64,000 nt of DNA from Calothrix membranacea FACHB-236. Lineage in GTDB: Bacteria; Cyanobacteriota; Cyanobacteriia; Cyanobacteriales; Nostocaceae. How positions within the stretch are numbered: position 1 is the first letter of the stretch; each line of letters starts with the position of its first letter. This document shows, in pieces, positions 8,905 to 18,256 of this stretch. The notes under the pieces are model-generated. The model worked only from the letters and a program-made list of their open reading frames with translations, was not told the origin of the DNA and did no database searches. The stretch spans positions 1 to 64,000 of the forward strand of contig NZ_JACJPX010000028.1 in assembly GCF_014696315.1 (NCBI RefSeq), given 5' to 3'. A program made the translations under genes and the position numbers.

Positions 8905-9021
8905 GTGGGGTATTGGGCATGAGGTATTGGGGAGGCAGTGCCTTGCAGGGGGAACCCCCGTTGTAGCAACTGCCGTCATCGGGTATGGTTATTTCTCCTC
9001 TGCTTCCTCTGCCCCTCTGCC

Positions 9022-10260
9022 CTAAAAAAACCCTCTCTCCGGTAATGCTTTCCCGTTGATTTCATAGTCTCCGATCGCACGGGCTTTGAAGTGGCTGGGA
9101 TTGTGTGATGCTAGAGTGCGGGCGTTGCGCCAATGACGATCCAAGTTGGAGCTTTTTTTAGTTGTAGATGCTCCACCAACTTCAAATAATAGGGTGGTTG
9201 AACGTAGCACTAACTCATCGACAATCAATTTTGCTTTAGATGCACTTAAAGAAGCTGCCAGTGCTGCCGCTGTTTCTGCCTCTTCACCCTGGGCTTTGGC
9301 AGATGGGAGGCGATCAAGAGCATCAGCTGCGGTTAAGACAACCGCTTCAGCAGCAAAGGCATTGGCCGAGATTTGACCGACGGTTTGCTGCAATAAAGGA
9401 TCATCCGCAGCTTGCTCGGCTACGGCATGATAGAAGGTTCGAGGGCGTTTGTGGATGAGGTTTTTTGCCTCGCGTAGCACACTGCGAATAATCCCTGCGT
9501 TAATTGCTGTTAGGAACAATTGTGGGACAATGTTGTAGGGCAGGTTGTCTCTATCTGTATCTGTATCAAGAATGACTTCATCAGCCTCGACGCGGACATT
9601 GGTAAAGGTAGTAGTTCCTGTACCTGTTAGCCTTTGTCCAAAGCCATCCCAATCATCTACAAGTTCAATACCCTCGCGCTTGGTAGGAATGAGTGTGAAG
9701 GCTGTAGTATTATCTGGTGCTAACACGCGCACGAAAACTAAGTCTGCATAAATACTACCTGTGCTGTAATACTTTTTACCATTCAGACGATAGCCGTCAC
9801 CATCGGGTGTTAATTTTGTATTCACGACTTGACCACCACCAGAGCGCTTGGCTTCTAATTCGGTTGCAGCGAGTCCAATAATTGCACCATCAACAACGGC
9901 TTTGAGCCAACGGCGATTTCTCTGGGTACGTTCAGAACGCAAAATTCTCTCTGTAACAGAGAAGTGATTCCGCACAATGTGAGCGACGTTCGGATCAGCA
10001 TCTCCTAGGCGAATCACAACTTCAAATAGCTCCCGTGCAGTACTACCAGCGCCACCTTCAGCAACAGGGATACGTAATGCACCTAATCTGGAACGCCGGA
10101 TCAAGTCGATAATATCAAAAGGGAGGATGCGATCGCGATCGCGCTCACTTGCTCCTAAAGCAATAAAATCGAACAGCGTTTGCAGTTCCGGAGAACTGGC
10201 GGTTACAGGAGCCGAAAAGTTAAAGGTAGAATCTAAAGCTTTTTCTTCAATTTGAGTCAT
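9022..10260 (-). CDS. SfnB/DszC-like acyl-CoA dehydrogenase-family flavin monooxygenase
   Basis: This 412-residue protein has the acyl-CoA dehydrogenase fold: an N-terminal helical domain, a central region with GLAATELEAKRSGGG and YRLNGKKYYSTGS, and a C-terminal helical domain ending ARAIGDYEINGKALP. The family branch containing SfnB and DszC uses reduced flavin to oxidise sulfur compounds such as sulfones, and is usually expressed when sulfate is scarce. It lies 35 bases downstream of the LLM monooxygenase on the same strand, so they form an operon. A flavin reductase, which such enzymes need, is not visible nearby and must come from elsewhere. Assignment to the family is firm, and the exact substrate is inference. 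Confidence 0.87.
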   Translation of the reverse strand: MTQIEEKALDSTFNFSAPVTASSPELQTLFDFIALGASERDRDRILPFDIIDLIRRSRLGALRIPVAEGGAGSTARELFEVVIRLGDADPNVAHIVRNHFSVTERILRSERTQRNRRWLKAVVDGAIIGLAATELEAKRSGGGQVVNTKLTPDGDGYRLNGKKYYSTGSIYADLVFVRVLAPDNTTAFTLIPTKREGIELVDDWDGFGQRLTGTGTTTFTNVRVEADEVILDTDTDRDNLPYNIVPQLFLTAINAGIIRSVLREAKNLIHKRPRTFYHAVAEQAADDPLLQQTVGQISANAFAAEAVVLTAADALDRLPSAKAQGEEAETAAALAASLSASKAKLIVDELVLRSTTLLFEVGGASTTKKSSNLDRHWRNARTLASHNPSHFKARAIGDYEINGKALPERGFF

Positions 10261-10295
10261 TGTTTTTCTCTTTAATATGTTGGCAATGACCGCAT

Positions 10296-11642
10296 CTAGC
10301 TTACAGAGGCGGTTGCAGTCTCAAAGAAGTGGTTAGCGGGGCGCGCCAGTCCCAAATTCTCGCGCAGCGTCTTCCCCTCATACTCTTTGCGGAAGATGCC
10401 ACGTCGTTGCAGTTCTGGCACAACCTGGTCTACAAAATCGTTCAACCCTTCAGGTAGAAAAGGGAACATGACGTTGAAGCCGTCAGACCCTTCTTCAGTC
10501 AGCCATTGCTCCATCTCATCAGCGATGGTTTGGGGCGTACCGACAAATGCTAGTCCGCCATAACTACCAACGCGTTGCGCTAGCTGGCGAATTGTCAGAT
10601 TCTCTTTTTGTGCCATTGCTATGACTCGTTCTCGTGAGCTGCGACCAGCATTAGTCTCGGGTATTTCTGGCAAGGGGCCGTCTGGATCGAAGTCTGAAAC
10701 ATCGTAGCCCAGGGCACTATTTAAACTAGCAATGCCGCTGTCATAATGTACCAAGCTATCCAAATAGGCACGTTTGGCGTATGCAGCTGCTACAGTTTCA
10801 CCCACAATCACTAAAGCACCGGGAAGAATTTTGATGCTGTCTGGATCTCGTCCAATCGCTCGTGTCCGTCCTTTTATGTCAGCAAAGAAAGCTTTGCCGG
10901 ACTCCAAATTAGTAGCAGCGGCAAATACGACCTCTGCAGTTTCGGCAGCTAATTGTCTTCCTGCTTCCGAAGCTCCCGCCTGAACTATCACAGGCCAACC
11001 TTGCACAGGCCTAGCAATGTTCAACGGCCCCCGCACCGAGAGATATTTTCCTTGATGAGCCAGAATATGAACTTTGTCGGGATCGAAATAAATTCCAGAT
11101 TCTACGTCTCTGATAAATGCATCGTCAGCGAAGGAATCCCAAAGACCAGTAACGACATCATAAAATTCCCTCGCCCGCGCGTAACGTTCGTCATGCTCTA
11201 CCTCTTCTTTTAAGCCAAAGTTGAGAGCTGCATGGGGATTTGCTGTGGTGACAATGTTCCAGCCAGCACGACCGCCACTGATATGGTCGAGAGATGCAAA
11301 ACGACGAGCTATGTGGAAAGGTGCGTCATAGGTCGTGGAAGCTGTAGCTACTAGCCCGATATGTTCGGTGACGCTAGCGAGGGCAGACAGTAGGGTAAAA
11401 GGTTCAAAGGAAGTGACGGTATGACTGCGCTTGAGGGCGTTGATGGGCATATTCAGCAGCGCCAAGTGATCAGCCATGAAGAATGCATCGAACTTCCCCT
11501 GCTCTAGCTTCTGGATGAATTGTTTCAGTGCGGGGAAGTTAAAATTGGCATCAGGCAAAGCTCCAGGATAGCGCCAAGCACCAGTATGTATGCTGACCGG
11601 GCGCATGAATGCACCTAATTTCAATTGTTTTGCTTTGCTCAT
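10296..11642 (-). CDS. LLM-class flavin-dependent monooxygenase (NtaA/DszA/DmoA family)
   Basis: This 448-residue protein is a bacterial luciferase-like TIM barrel of the NtaA/SnaA/DszA/DmoA branch. Family signatures include FDAFFMADHLALLN, GRAGWNIVTTANP, GWPVIVQAGASEAGR and the C-terminal FRKEYEGKTLRENLGL. These FMNH2-dependent enzymes oxidise substrates such as dimethyl sulfide, dibenzothiophene sulfone or nitrilotriacetate. The frame is open to a TTG at 11660, but I choose ATG 11642 because GGAGGG stands just upstream. That ATG overlaps the stop of a possible small ORF (TAATG). It is the first gene of a two-gene unit with the SfnB-like enzyme, and the pairing supports an organosulfur role. 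Confidence 0.88.
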   Translation of the reverse strand: MSKAKQLKLGAFMRPVSIHTGAWRYPGALPDANFNFPALKQFIQKLEQGKFDAFFMADHLALLNMPINALKRSHTVTSFEPFTLLSALASVTEHIGLVATASTTYDAPFHIARRFASLDHISGGRAGWNIVTTANPHAALNFGLKEEVEHDERYARAREFYDVVTGLWDSFADDAFIRDVESGIYFDPDKVHILAHQGKYLSVRGPLNIARPVQGWPVIVQAGASEAGRQLAAETAEVVFAAATNLESGKAFFADIKGRTRAIGRDPDSIKILPGALVIVGETVAAAYAKRAYLDSLVHYDSGIASLNSALGYDVSDFDPDGPLPEIPETNAGRSSRERVIAMAQKENLTIRQLAQRVGSYGGLAFVGTPQTIADEMEQWLTEEGSDGFNVMFPFLPEGLNDFVDQVVPELQRRGIFRKEYEGKTLRENLGLARPANHFFETATASVS

Positions 11643-11791
11643 TAGCCCTCCAGCAAACAACTTTGGATTTTTGTTGAAATGGTATCAGATGCAGAATAAG
11701 GCCAATGAACGAGCAACTGAAATAATTTATTAGTGACAAAAGGCAAAAACTGACTTATGGTTTCTAAAACTGGTTTTACAATTTGGTTCAT
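11642..11791 (-). CDS. possible 49-residue leader ORF coupled to the LLM monooxygenase
   Basis: An ATG preceded by AGGG at a 9-base distance opens a 49-codon frame (MNQIVKPVLETISQ...). Its TAA overlaps the monooxygenase ATG as TAATG, and the downstream Shine-Dalgarno lies inside the last codons. The peptide is amphipathic and matches nothing I know. It may be a translationally coupled leader peptide or chance. Confidence 0.3.
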   Translation of the reverse strand: MNQIVKPVLETISQFLPFVTNKLFQLLVHWPYSASDTISTKIQSCLLEG

Positions 11792-12302
11792 TGCTTTTTC
11801 CCTGATATTAAGTGTTGAAAGTTGATATTTAAAAACCAATATCGCCTGTTGTAGAATATCCGTTTTTGGGTGATTGCAAAACCGAGTTAATTTGATTGAT
11901 TAAAAAGCCTAGAAAATGTAAGGAATGAATAATTTTGTAGAATTGGAACTTACTGATAAGAGGCGATCGCCAATTTTTCTAAGCTCTATATTAGGTTTTA
12001 TTTAAAAACCTTTATTATAAAATAATAGCTAATTTTAATAAATTTTTATAGCAGATATATTTAGCAAAATTAAGTATCGATAATGACAATTTAGCAGATA
12101 TTTTCAGCCTTAAATTATTTTTCGGCTGCTACAGTTTATCCACTATACATTAGTATATGAGTCCTGAGCTTGGATCTTATATGTATTTCAGTTACTATTA
12201 TGACATAAAACAACTAAAAGTCAATCGATAATACGTATTTAATTTATTGCAAGTGCCATAACCTTGTACAGAAGACACCTGCAAAGGATACTTTTACTAG
12301 TA
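11792..12302. other. AT-rich intergenic region
   Basis: About 510 bases with no convincing ORF and a HIP1 octamer near 11963. It should contain the minus-strand promoter of the monooxygenase operon. I see no recognisable operator. Confidence 0.5.
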
Positions 12303-12572
12303 CTAAGAATTGAAAAGTTCACTCATAGAATTAAAATTCTGTTGAATTGCTTTAGCTAAATAATTCCCGATCGCATTAATATTTTCTAGAGGTAAATTAC
12401 CTCCTAGAAATACAAAAGCCAAACTAGCGACCCCTAGAAACAACGCTAATGTTCTGCCGAAACAACCAGGATTAATTTCGATAAAGCCTATTTTTGAGCT
12501 TCCTAAAACAGCAATTAGCAAAAAAACAATACCTAGGATGAAAAAGATATTTGTTAAAGGTAAGGTAGTCAT
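12303..12572 (-). CDS. small two-helix membrane protein, unknown function
   Basis: An 89-residue protein (from MTTLPLTN) with two hydrophobic segments, NIFFILGIVFLLIAVLG and ALFLGVASLAFVFLG, separated by a short polar loop with a cysteine, and a polar tail. It could be extended 11 residues to an ATG at 12605. Neither start has a clear Shine-Dalgarno. I do not recognise a characterised family. It lies between the monooxygenase and pst operons and shares the strand of both. Confidence 0.6.
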   Translation of the reverse strand: MTTLPLTNIFFILGIVFLLIAVLGSSKIGFIEINPGCFGRTLALFLGVASLAFVFLGGNLPLENINAIGNYLAKAIQQNFNSMSELFNS

Positions 12573-12690
12573 TATAATGGAGTAAAATCTTGCTGGTAAG
12601 AACATTTATATTATAGCTATTCTCAATTTAAACTTTTGTTATTAATATTTACAACAGTAAAAATTAGCCTTCTCTGCTCCTAAAGGAAAC

Positions 12691-12723
12691 GCTACGCGTT
12701 GTCTGGGAAACATGACGCGTAGC
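12691..12723. repeat. palindromic repeat between pstB and the small membrane protein
   Basis: GCTACGCGT (12691-12699) and ACGCGTAGC (12715-12723) are exact inverted arms. The segment belongs to the GCTACGCG-type dispersed repeats of Nostocales. The surrounding 290-base gap holds no gene. Confidence 0.6.
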
Positions 12724-12862
12724 TTATTTAATCTGAGGGATTCGCTAACGCTGAGAGTGAGTTAAAACATCACTCGAAAAGCTTAGGGACTTGCGGAATC
12801 ATCTTTGGTTTTTGCAAACAACTCGCTTTCTTCTCTGTTCCCTGATAAACAGATGAACTTGC

Positions 12863-13696
12863 TTAACCGAAGCGTCCGCTAATATAGTCTTCGGCTTCTT
12901 TTGTTTGCGGCGAACTGAACATTTGCTCTGTAGGACTAAACTCGACTAATTTTCCGCGACGTTTGCTGTGTTCGTCTATTTCTGTATTAAAGAAAGCTGT
13001 CCAATCTGCAACTCTAGCAGCTTGTTGCATATTATGGGTAACCATAATTATGGTGTATTGCTCCTTAAGTTCTAAGCAGAGTTCTTCTACTTGACGGCTA
13101 GAAATGGGATCTAGCGCTGAGCATGGTTCATCCATTAATAATACATCTGGCTTCATGGCGATCGCTCTGGCAATGCAGAGTCGTTGCTGTTGTCCTCCAG
13201 ATAACGCTGTACCCTTTTCTTTAAGTTTGTCTTTAACTTCGCTCCAAATCGCAGCGCGTCTGAGAGAATCTTCCACTAATTCATCCAGATTACCCTTATA
13301 ACCATTAGAACGGGGGCCAAAAGCAATATTTTCGTAGATTGATTTGGGAAAAGGATTCGGCCTTTGAAACACCATCCCAACTTGACGGCGTAATTTTACA
13401 GAATTAATTTTGGGATCGTAAATATTGCGATCGCGGTAATTTAACCTACCCTGCACTTTAGCACCCGGAATCAAATCATTCATGCGGTTGAAGCAACGTA
13501 GTAGGGTACTTTTCCCGCATCCTGAAGGGCCAATAAACGCTACTATTTGTTGTTCAGGAATCTGCAAATAGACATCTAGAAGTGCTAAAAATCCCCCATA
13601 GTAGACTTTCACACCTTCAACATTGAATACTGTATTGCTTTGATCTAGTGTGGCAGTATCTAATGGGCTTCTATTGTTTCTGGGATATGATGGCAT
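12863..13696 (-). CDS. pstB: phosphate ABC transporter ATP-binding protein PstB
   Basis: This 277-residue ATPase energises phosphate import through PstCA. It has Walker [10 protein letters not shown] near residue 57, the Q-loop [12 protein letters not shown] typical of PstB, the signature [16 protein letters not shown], Walker [13 protein letters not shown] and the switch histidine in [13 protein letters not shown]. Length and motifs fit PstB (about 250-280 residues). It is the last gene of the minus-strand unit sbp-pstS-pstC-pstA-pstB, starting 67 bases after pstA. Confidence 0.95.
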   Translation of the reverse strand: MPSYPRNNRSPLDTATLDQSNTVFNVEGVKVYYGGFLALLDVYLQIPEQQIVAFIGPSGCGKSTLLRCFNRMNDLIPGAKVQGRLNYRDRNIYDPKINSVKLRRQVGMVFQRPNPFPKSIYENIAFGPRSNGYKGNLDELVEDSLRRAAIWSEVKDKLKEKGTALSGGQQQRLCIARAIAMKPDVLLMDEPCSALDPISSRQVEELCLELKEQYTIIMVTHNMQQAARVADWTAFFNTEIDEHSKRRGKLVEFSPTEQMFSSPQTKEAEDYISGRFG

Positions 13697-13763
13697 TTGG
13701 CGAATCTCCTAGTATCTATGCAATACCTGATTAATAAAATCAAAAATTCAGTTGATTACCTGA

Positions 13764-14663
13764 TTAATTAATAGTGAAGCGTTGTCTAATATAAATGGCT
13801 ATACCATTTAAAACTAAAATCAAGATTAACAACGCAATAATCGTGGCTGCTGCTGCACTAGCAAAACCTGGTTCAGGACGAGTTATATAACTGTAAATTT
13901 GAATGGGTAATGCCATAAATCTCTGAAACAAACCAGGGTTGAACGTGAGAAAACCTACAGCACCTACAACAATTAGAGATGCTGCATCACCAATGGCACG
14001 AGATACAGAGATAATCACCCCCGTCAGAATACCAGGAACAGCATATGGTAAAACGTGACTGCTGATAGTTTTCCATTTGGTGATACCTAAGCCGTAGGAA
14101 GCATTTCTCAGCGAATCCGGGACAGCGCGAATTGCTTCTCTAGAGGTGACAATAATGACTGGTAAAGATAGCAAAGATAAAGTCAATGCTCCAGAAATCA
14201 AAGCAGGGCCAAATCCAAGCAAATAATTGAAAACTCCTAAACCCAGCAATCCATAGACGATAGAAGGTACACCTGCCAGATTACTGATATTAATCTCAAT
14301 AACTGCTGTCCACCAAACTTTTGGTGCATACTCTTCGAGATATAAAGCTGCCCCTACACCAATTGGGACAGTGACAAAAATCACAACAAGTCCCAAAAGA
14401 ATGCTGCTAACAATAGCAGGACGAATACCACCTTGATCGGGAAACCGAGAAGGGGTTTCTGTCAGAAATCCTGGGGACAAAAATCTGCCTAATCCATCTC
14501 CCAAAATATCAAAAAGTAGCAATGCTAGGACAAATATACCAATCAGCAACCCAATCAAAAAAATTATCTCAAATACTTTTCCTAAAGTCTCTCTTTTGTC
14601 AACATTATCAGCAAATTCTGCCGCAGATGTAAAGGAATCATTGTCTTGATAACTAGTAGCCAT
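13764..14663 (-). CDS. pstA: phosphate ABC transporter permease PstA
   Basis: This 299-residue inner-membrane permease has six hydrophobic helices and the EAA-type loop SLRNASYGLGITKWKTISSHVLP that contacts PstB. The N-terminal 30 residues are polar. The segment LSLPVIIVTSREAIRAVPDSL is characteristic of PstA. The gene follows pstC after 5 bases, so they are co-translated. PstA and PstC together form the phosphate channel. Confidence 0.94.
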   Translation of the reverse strand: MATSYQDNDSFTSAAEFADNVDKRETLGKVFEIIFLIGLLIGIFVLALLLFDILGDGLGRFLSPGFLTETPSRFPDQGGIRPAIVSSILLGLVVIFVTVPIGVGAALYLEEYAPKVWWTAVIEINISNLAGVPSIVYGLLGLGVFNYLLGFGPALISGALTLSLLSLPVIIVTSREAIRAVPDSLRNASYGLGITKWKTISSHVLPYAVPGILTGVIISVSRAIGDAASLIVVGAVGFLTFNPGLFQRFMALPIQIYSYITRPEPGFASAAAATIIALLILILVLNGIAIYIRQRFTIN

Positions 14664-14668
14664 AGCTA

Positions 14669-15610
14669 TTACTCGTACTTTTCCTTATAACGATTAGCAA
14701 CCCAGTAACTCACAATATTCAAAGATAGGGTAAGCACAAACAAAACTGCACCAACAGCATATAAAGTCTTGAAATTGAGACTTCCACGCGGACTATCTCC
14801 GCCAGAAATTTGTGCCATGTAAGCTGTCATTGTTGCTATTGATTCCGCAAAACTCACAGTCAGCTTTGGCTGTAGTCCGGCGGCGATGAGGACAGTCATT
14901 GTTTCACCCACAGCACGAGAAATGCCCAAAATAATCGAGGCGATAATTCCCGAAAGTGCGGCTGGGAGAACTACTTTAAAAATGGTCTCCAGTTTTGTAA
15001 TACCTAAAGCATAAGCTCCTTCTCGCAAAGAACGTGGAACTGAGCGAATAGCATCTAAGCTAATAGAGCCAACAGTGGGCGTAATCATTACTCCCATCAT
15101 TAACCCAGCGCTTAAGGAATTGAATATTTCCAGAGGGATGATATGACGCAGTAATGGTGTCAGAAATAATAATGCAAAGTAACCATATACTACAGTTGGT
15201 ATCCCTGCTAAAAGTTCCACTGCTGGGCGTAAAACGGCAGCTACTTTGGGTTGAGCATATTCACTTAAGTAAATGGCAGAAGATAAACCCAAAGGAATAG
15301 CAACTGACATCGCAATAGCTGTAGTCAAGAAAGTGCCATTAATTAAAGGCCAAATGCCAAAATGTCTCTCTGCAAACAGAGGTGTCCATTTAGTATCAAG
15401 GAAGAATTGGGCAAAGGAAACTTCTTGGAAAAACCCAAATGTTTCCTGAAAGATAATGAATACAATACCAAAGGTAGTCAAAACAGAAACTAAAGCACAA
15501 GCAAATAAAATTGCTCCCACAATCCTTTCTGAGATATCTTCAGATATATCTTTATCTAGTGATTGTCTCGGTGGTAAATAAGGATTGTCCTGAGAAATGG
15601 TATTTTGCAT
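14669..15610 (-). CDS. pstC: phosphate ABC transporter permease PstC
   Basis: This 313-residue permease pairs with PstA. It has an N-terminal cytoplasmic stretch, six membrane helices, and a large periplasmic loop after helix 1 (FFLDTKWTPLFAERHFGIWP). Typical PstC segments are GIPTVVYGYFALLFLTPLL and the EAA loop SLREGAYALGITKLETIFKVVLP. The gene begins 56 bases after pstS. No phoU or phoBR homologue is in the window. Confidence 0.94.
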   Translation of the reverse strand: MQNTISQDNPYLPPRQSLDKDISEDISERIVGAILFACALVSVLTTFGIVFIIFQETFGFFQEVSFAQFFLDTKWTPLFAERHFGIWPLINGTFLTTAIAMSVAIPLGLSSAIYLSEYAQPKVAAVLRPAVELLAGIPTVVYGYFALLFLTPLLRHIIPLEIFNSLSAGLMMGVMITPTVGSISLDAIRSVPRSLREGAYALGITKLETIFKVVLPAALSGIIASIILGISRAVGETMTVLIAAGLQPKLTVSFAESIATMTAYMAQISGGDSPRGSLNFKTLYAVGAVLFVLTLSLNIVSYWVANRYKEKYE

Positions 15611-15666
15611 AAACAGTTAAATTCTGGCTACAAATATTGTTTGAATTGCTCTACCCGGAGATTTGT

Positions 15667-16668
15667 CTAAAGAAAGTTTGTAATTGGCTCACCAGGCTTG
15701 GCTTTTTGAAATTTTGTTCCAGTTTCTCCAGCCGCAAATTTTTGTTTTACCTTGGCATAAGCTTCATCAGGTAGTGCGACATATCCAGCACCATCTACCC
15801 ACTTCCAAGAATTTTCTAGATAAAAATCGACAAATTCTTTGACTGCTGGCTTGTTATCTAAAGATATCTTGCTGACATAGATGAAGAGGGGACGAGACAA
15901 AGGTGTGTAGGTGTTTTTGAGGACATTATCCAAAGGAACTGGTTTTTGACATTCACCTTTAAGGTTTTCGATAGCAACTAAGTTAAGTTTGTCTTGGTTT
16001 TGAATGTAGTAAGATATCCCCACATAGGCCAATGCTGATTCATCCCCGGAAACACCTTGCACTAAGAGGTTTTGATTATGACTCGGAGTGTAGTCAGTAC
16101 GTCCATTTTTGGCTTTACCAGTAACAGCTTGAGTTAAATAATCAAAGGTTCCCGTATCAGAAGCCGGTGCATAGAGTTTCAGTGGTAGCTTAGGAAACTT
16201 AGGATTAACTTGATCCCAAGTCAATATTTTCCCATCTGATTTACCACTCCAAATTGTATTCATTTCTTTAATAGTTAGACATTTAGCAAAGTCGTTTTTA
16301 CGATTTGCAATTACAGCTACGCCGTCTAACCCTATGGGTAATTCTACAAACTCAATCTTCTTACTTTGACATTTTTTGATTTCCTCATTCCTGATGGTAC
16401 GAGAAGCACCAACAATATCAATATCACCATTACAAAATTTACTGAAACCGCCACCTGTACCACTAGAAGCGACGCTAACTTTCGCGCTAGCTTTCACCTT
16501 TTGGTATTCTTCTGCTACTGCGAGGGAAATAGGAAAACCCACGGCTGCGCCATCAATACTTACCTGACTTTTTAATTCTTGCCCGCTACCACAAGCAGTA
16601 ATACCGCTGACAAGAACCATTAGAGATGCGAGGAAAAAATTATCCTTCGATAGGCTACGAAAAATCAT
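15667..16668 (-). CDS. pstS: phosphate-binding lipoprotein PstS (SphX/PstS family)
   Basis: This 333-residue periplasmic phosphate receptor begins with a signal sequence ending SGITACGSG, a plausible lipobox with Cys26. The phosphate-binding signatures are ASSGTGGGFSKFCNGDIDIV (with a Gly-rich anion loop and the Asp residues) and GASRTI. Length is normal for cyanobacterial PstS/SphX. The gene lies 82 bases after a sulfate-binding protein gene and directly before pstC. It presumably delivers phosphate to PstCA in a Pho-regulated way. I could not identify a clear Pho box by eye. Confidence 0.93.
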   Translation of the reverse strand: MIFRSLSKDNFFLASLMVLVSGITACGSGQELKSQVSIDGAAVGFPISLAVAEEYQKVKASAKVSVASSGTGGGFSKFCNGDIDIVGASRTIRNEEIKKCQSKKIEFVELPIGLDGVAVIANRKNDFAKCLTIKEMNTIWSGKSDGKILTWDQVNPKFPKLPLKLYAPASDTGTFDYLTQAVTGKAKNGRTDYTPSHNQNLLVQGVSGDESALAYVGISYYIQNQDKLNLVAIENLKGECQKPVPLDNVLKNTYTPLSRPLFIYVSKISLDNKPAVKEFVDFYLENSWKWVDGAGYVALPDEAYAKVKQKFAAGETGTKFQKAKPGEPITNFL

Positions 16669-16750
16669 AATAATTATTAATTGAAAACAAGTGGTGAATA
16701 ATTCTTGTTCTTTTATTAAAAAACAAGGATGCTGGATGAAAAATTACAAG

Positions 16751-17884
16751 TTATGATTTGCTGGCAGCATGAACTTTATCAAAAATTGCCCCATCTGCAA
16801 AAAACTTTTTCTGGATAAGCTCCCAACCACCTAAATCTTGAGATGTAAACAAAGTTTGAATTGGCGGTTGTTTTGATGCCACTTCTTGGGTAACGGTGGG
16901 GTTAACAGGACGATACTGTAATTTGGCAAATTCCCGTTGCGCTTCTGTTGAGTACAGAAAATTCACAAATGCTTGTGCAACTTCTCTTGTACGGTGTTTA
17001 TCAACGTTTTTGTCAACTAGAGCCACGGGATTATCAATGGAAATATTCACTTGAGGGACAACATAAGGCTGTTTCAACCCACCTATTTGTGCCAAAATTA
17101 CCTCGTTTTCGTAGTTAATTAAGACATCTCCCTCGCCTTTTTGGAAGAATGAATCGCTGGCTTCACGGGCATCTTTGGTTAGTACAGGGATGTTCTTATA
17201 AACTTTAGTGACATAATCTAATGCTGCTGTTTCATCGCCGCCTGTTAGACTCACAGAACTCCAGAAAGCTAAGAATTCCCAAATAGCAATACCAGAAGTT
17301 TTTGGATTAGCTGCAATTATTTTTACATCATCTTTTGCCAAGTCTGCCCAAGTTTGAATGTTTTTGGGATTACCTTCACGAGTAACGATCGCAGCTACAG
17401 ATTTACTGACAATACCATTTCTAGGATATCTGGTTTCCCAACCTGCTTTAATCAAACCTGCTTGCTGAATTTTGATGACATCTAGGGGAAGTGCCAAATG
17501 TACTATGTCTGCTTCTTGCGAACCTGCAATAATTTCTGCCGTTTGAGCGCCAGAACCGCCATAAGTCGCTTCAATAGTCACATTTTGGTTGTGTTCTTTC
17601 TTCCAGCTTTCGACAAATTTGGGAATTATCTGGTCATGAGCCGCTTTGGTGACAGAGAAGGAAACAAGCTTGAGCTTAACATCTTGATTGCTAGCGAAAC
17701 TATTTCCAGAGCAGGAAGCGATCGCTATACTAAAAATAGCTCCTACTAACAACAAACTCACAAAACTGCCAACATTACGTACCTTCAACCACCTTTTAAC
17801 TATATGTTGGTGACGCTGTATAGTCCGCAAAAATTTATCCACAATTAGATATTCTAATTGCGCTAGATGCCGCAACTTGCTCAT
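16751..17884 (-). CDS. sbpA: sulfate/thiosulfate-binding lipoprotein (Sbp/CysP family)
   Basis: This protein of about 377 residues is a periplasmic receptor of the prokaryotic sulfate-binding family. Hallmarks are ATYGGSGAQTAEIIAGSQEA, AIVTREGNPKNIQTWADL, KTSGIAIWEFLAFW, and KGEGDVLINYENEVILA. I choose ATG 17884 because AAGGAG lies 9 bases before it; ATGs at 17890 and 17902 are also in frame. The N-terminus has a long basic region and a signal with lipobox AIASCSG. It is not accompanied by cysT/cysW/cysA permease genes. Instead it stands first in a unit with pstSCAB. Its permease may be encoded elsewhere, or its synthesis may be tied to phosphate status. Confidence 0.9.
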   Translation of the reverse strand: MSKLRHLAQLEYLIVDKFLRTIQRHQHIVKRWLKVRNVGSFVSLLLVGAIFSIAIASCSGNSFASNQDVKLKLVSFSVTKAAHDQIIPKFVESWKKEHNQNVTIEATYGGSGAQTAEIIAGSQEADIVHLALPLDVIKIQQAGLIKAGWETRYPRNGIVSKSVAAIVTREGNPKNIQTWADLAKDDVKIIAANPKTSGIAIWEFLAFWSSVSLTGGDETAALDYVTKVYKNIPVLTKDAREASDSFFQKGEGDVLINYENEVILAQIGGLKQPYVVPQVNISIDNPVALVDKNVDKHRTREVAQAFVNFLYSTEAQREFAKLQYRPVNPTVTQEVASKQPPIQTLFTSQDLGGWELIQKKFFADGAIFDKVHAASKS

Positions 17885-18184
17885 CAGCATTTGCTCCTTC
17901 ATTTACGGTATATCGGGCGGGATACCGTTGTTCAAAGTATTATACACACTATAAAGTTAGATCTATCATTTAGATTTATTTTTTGTTACTGAGTCAGCAA
18001 ATTACTATAAGCATGGATAAAATTTAGGCGATAAAAGGAGAATGAAGCGTAAACCATCGGAAAAAAATAGTTTTTTAGAGATATTTCAGTAAAACCTCAT
18101 ATAAATCTCGAATCTGCACAACGTTTAGCTACTGAGTATTAACAGTCAACAAACCTCATATTAATTCTGTGTAGTCTACTTAAT
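17885..18184. other. promoter region of the sbp-pst unit
   Basis: This stretch between the sbp start and a minus-strand terminator has no gene. GGTAT and ATACC arms (about 17909-17928) could form a short hairpin in the 5' leader just before the start. The rest is AT-rich and should contain the minus-strand promoter. Confidence 0.45.
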
Positions 18185-18210
18185 AAAAAATCCCTCCTAG
18201 GAAGGAGAGA
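18185..18210 (-). terminator. Rho-independent terminator after the 207-residue secreted protein
   Basis: On the minus strand, TCTCTCCT and AGGAGGGA form an 8-bp stem around TCCT, followed directly by TTTTTT. It sits about 46 bases past the stop of the gene at 18257-18880. Confidence 0.8.
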
Positions 18211-18256
18211 CTAAAGTATTATTTGGTGTAAAGAGAATTGATGCTGCCTAAAAGCA

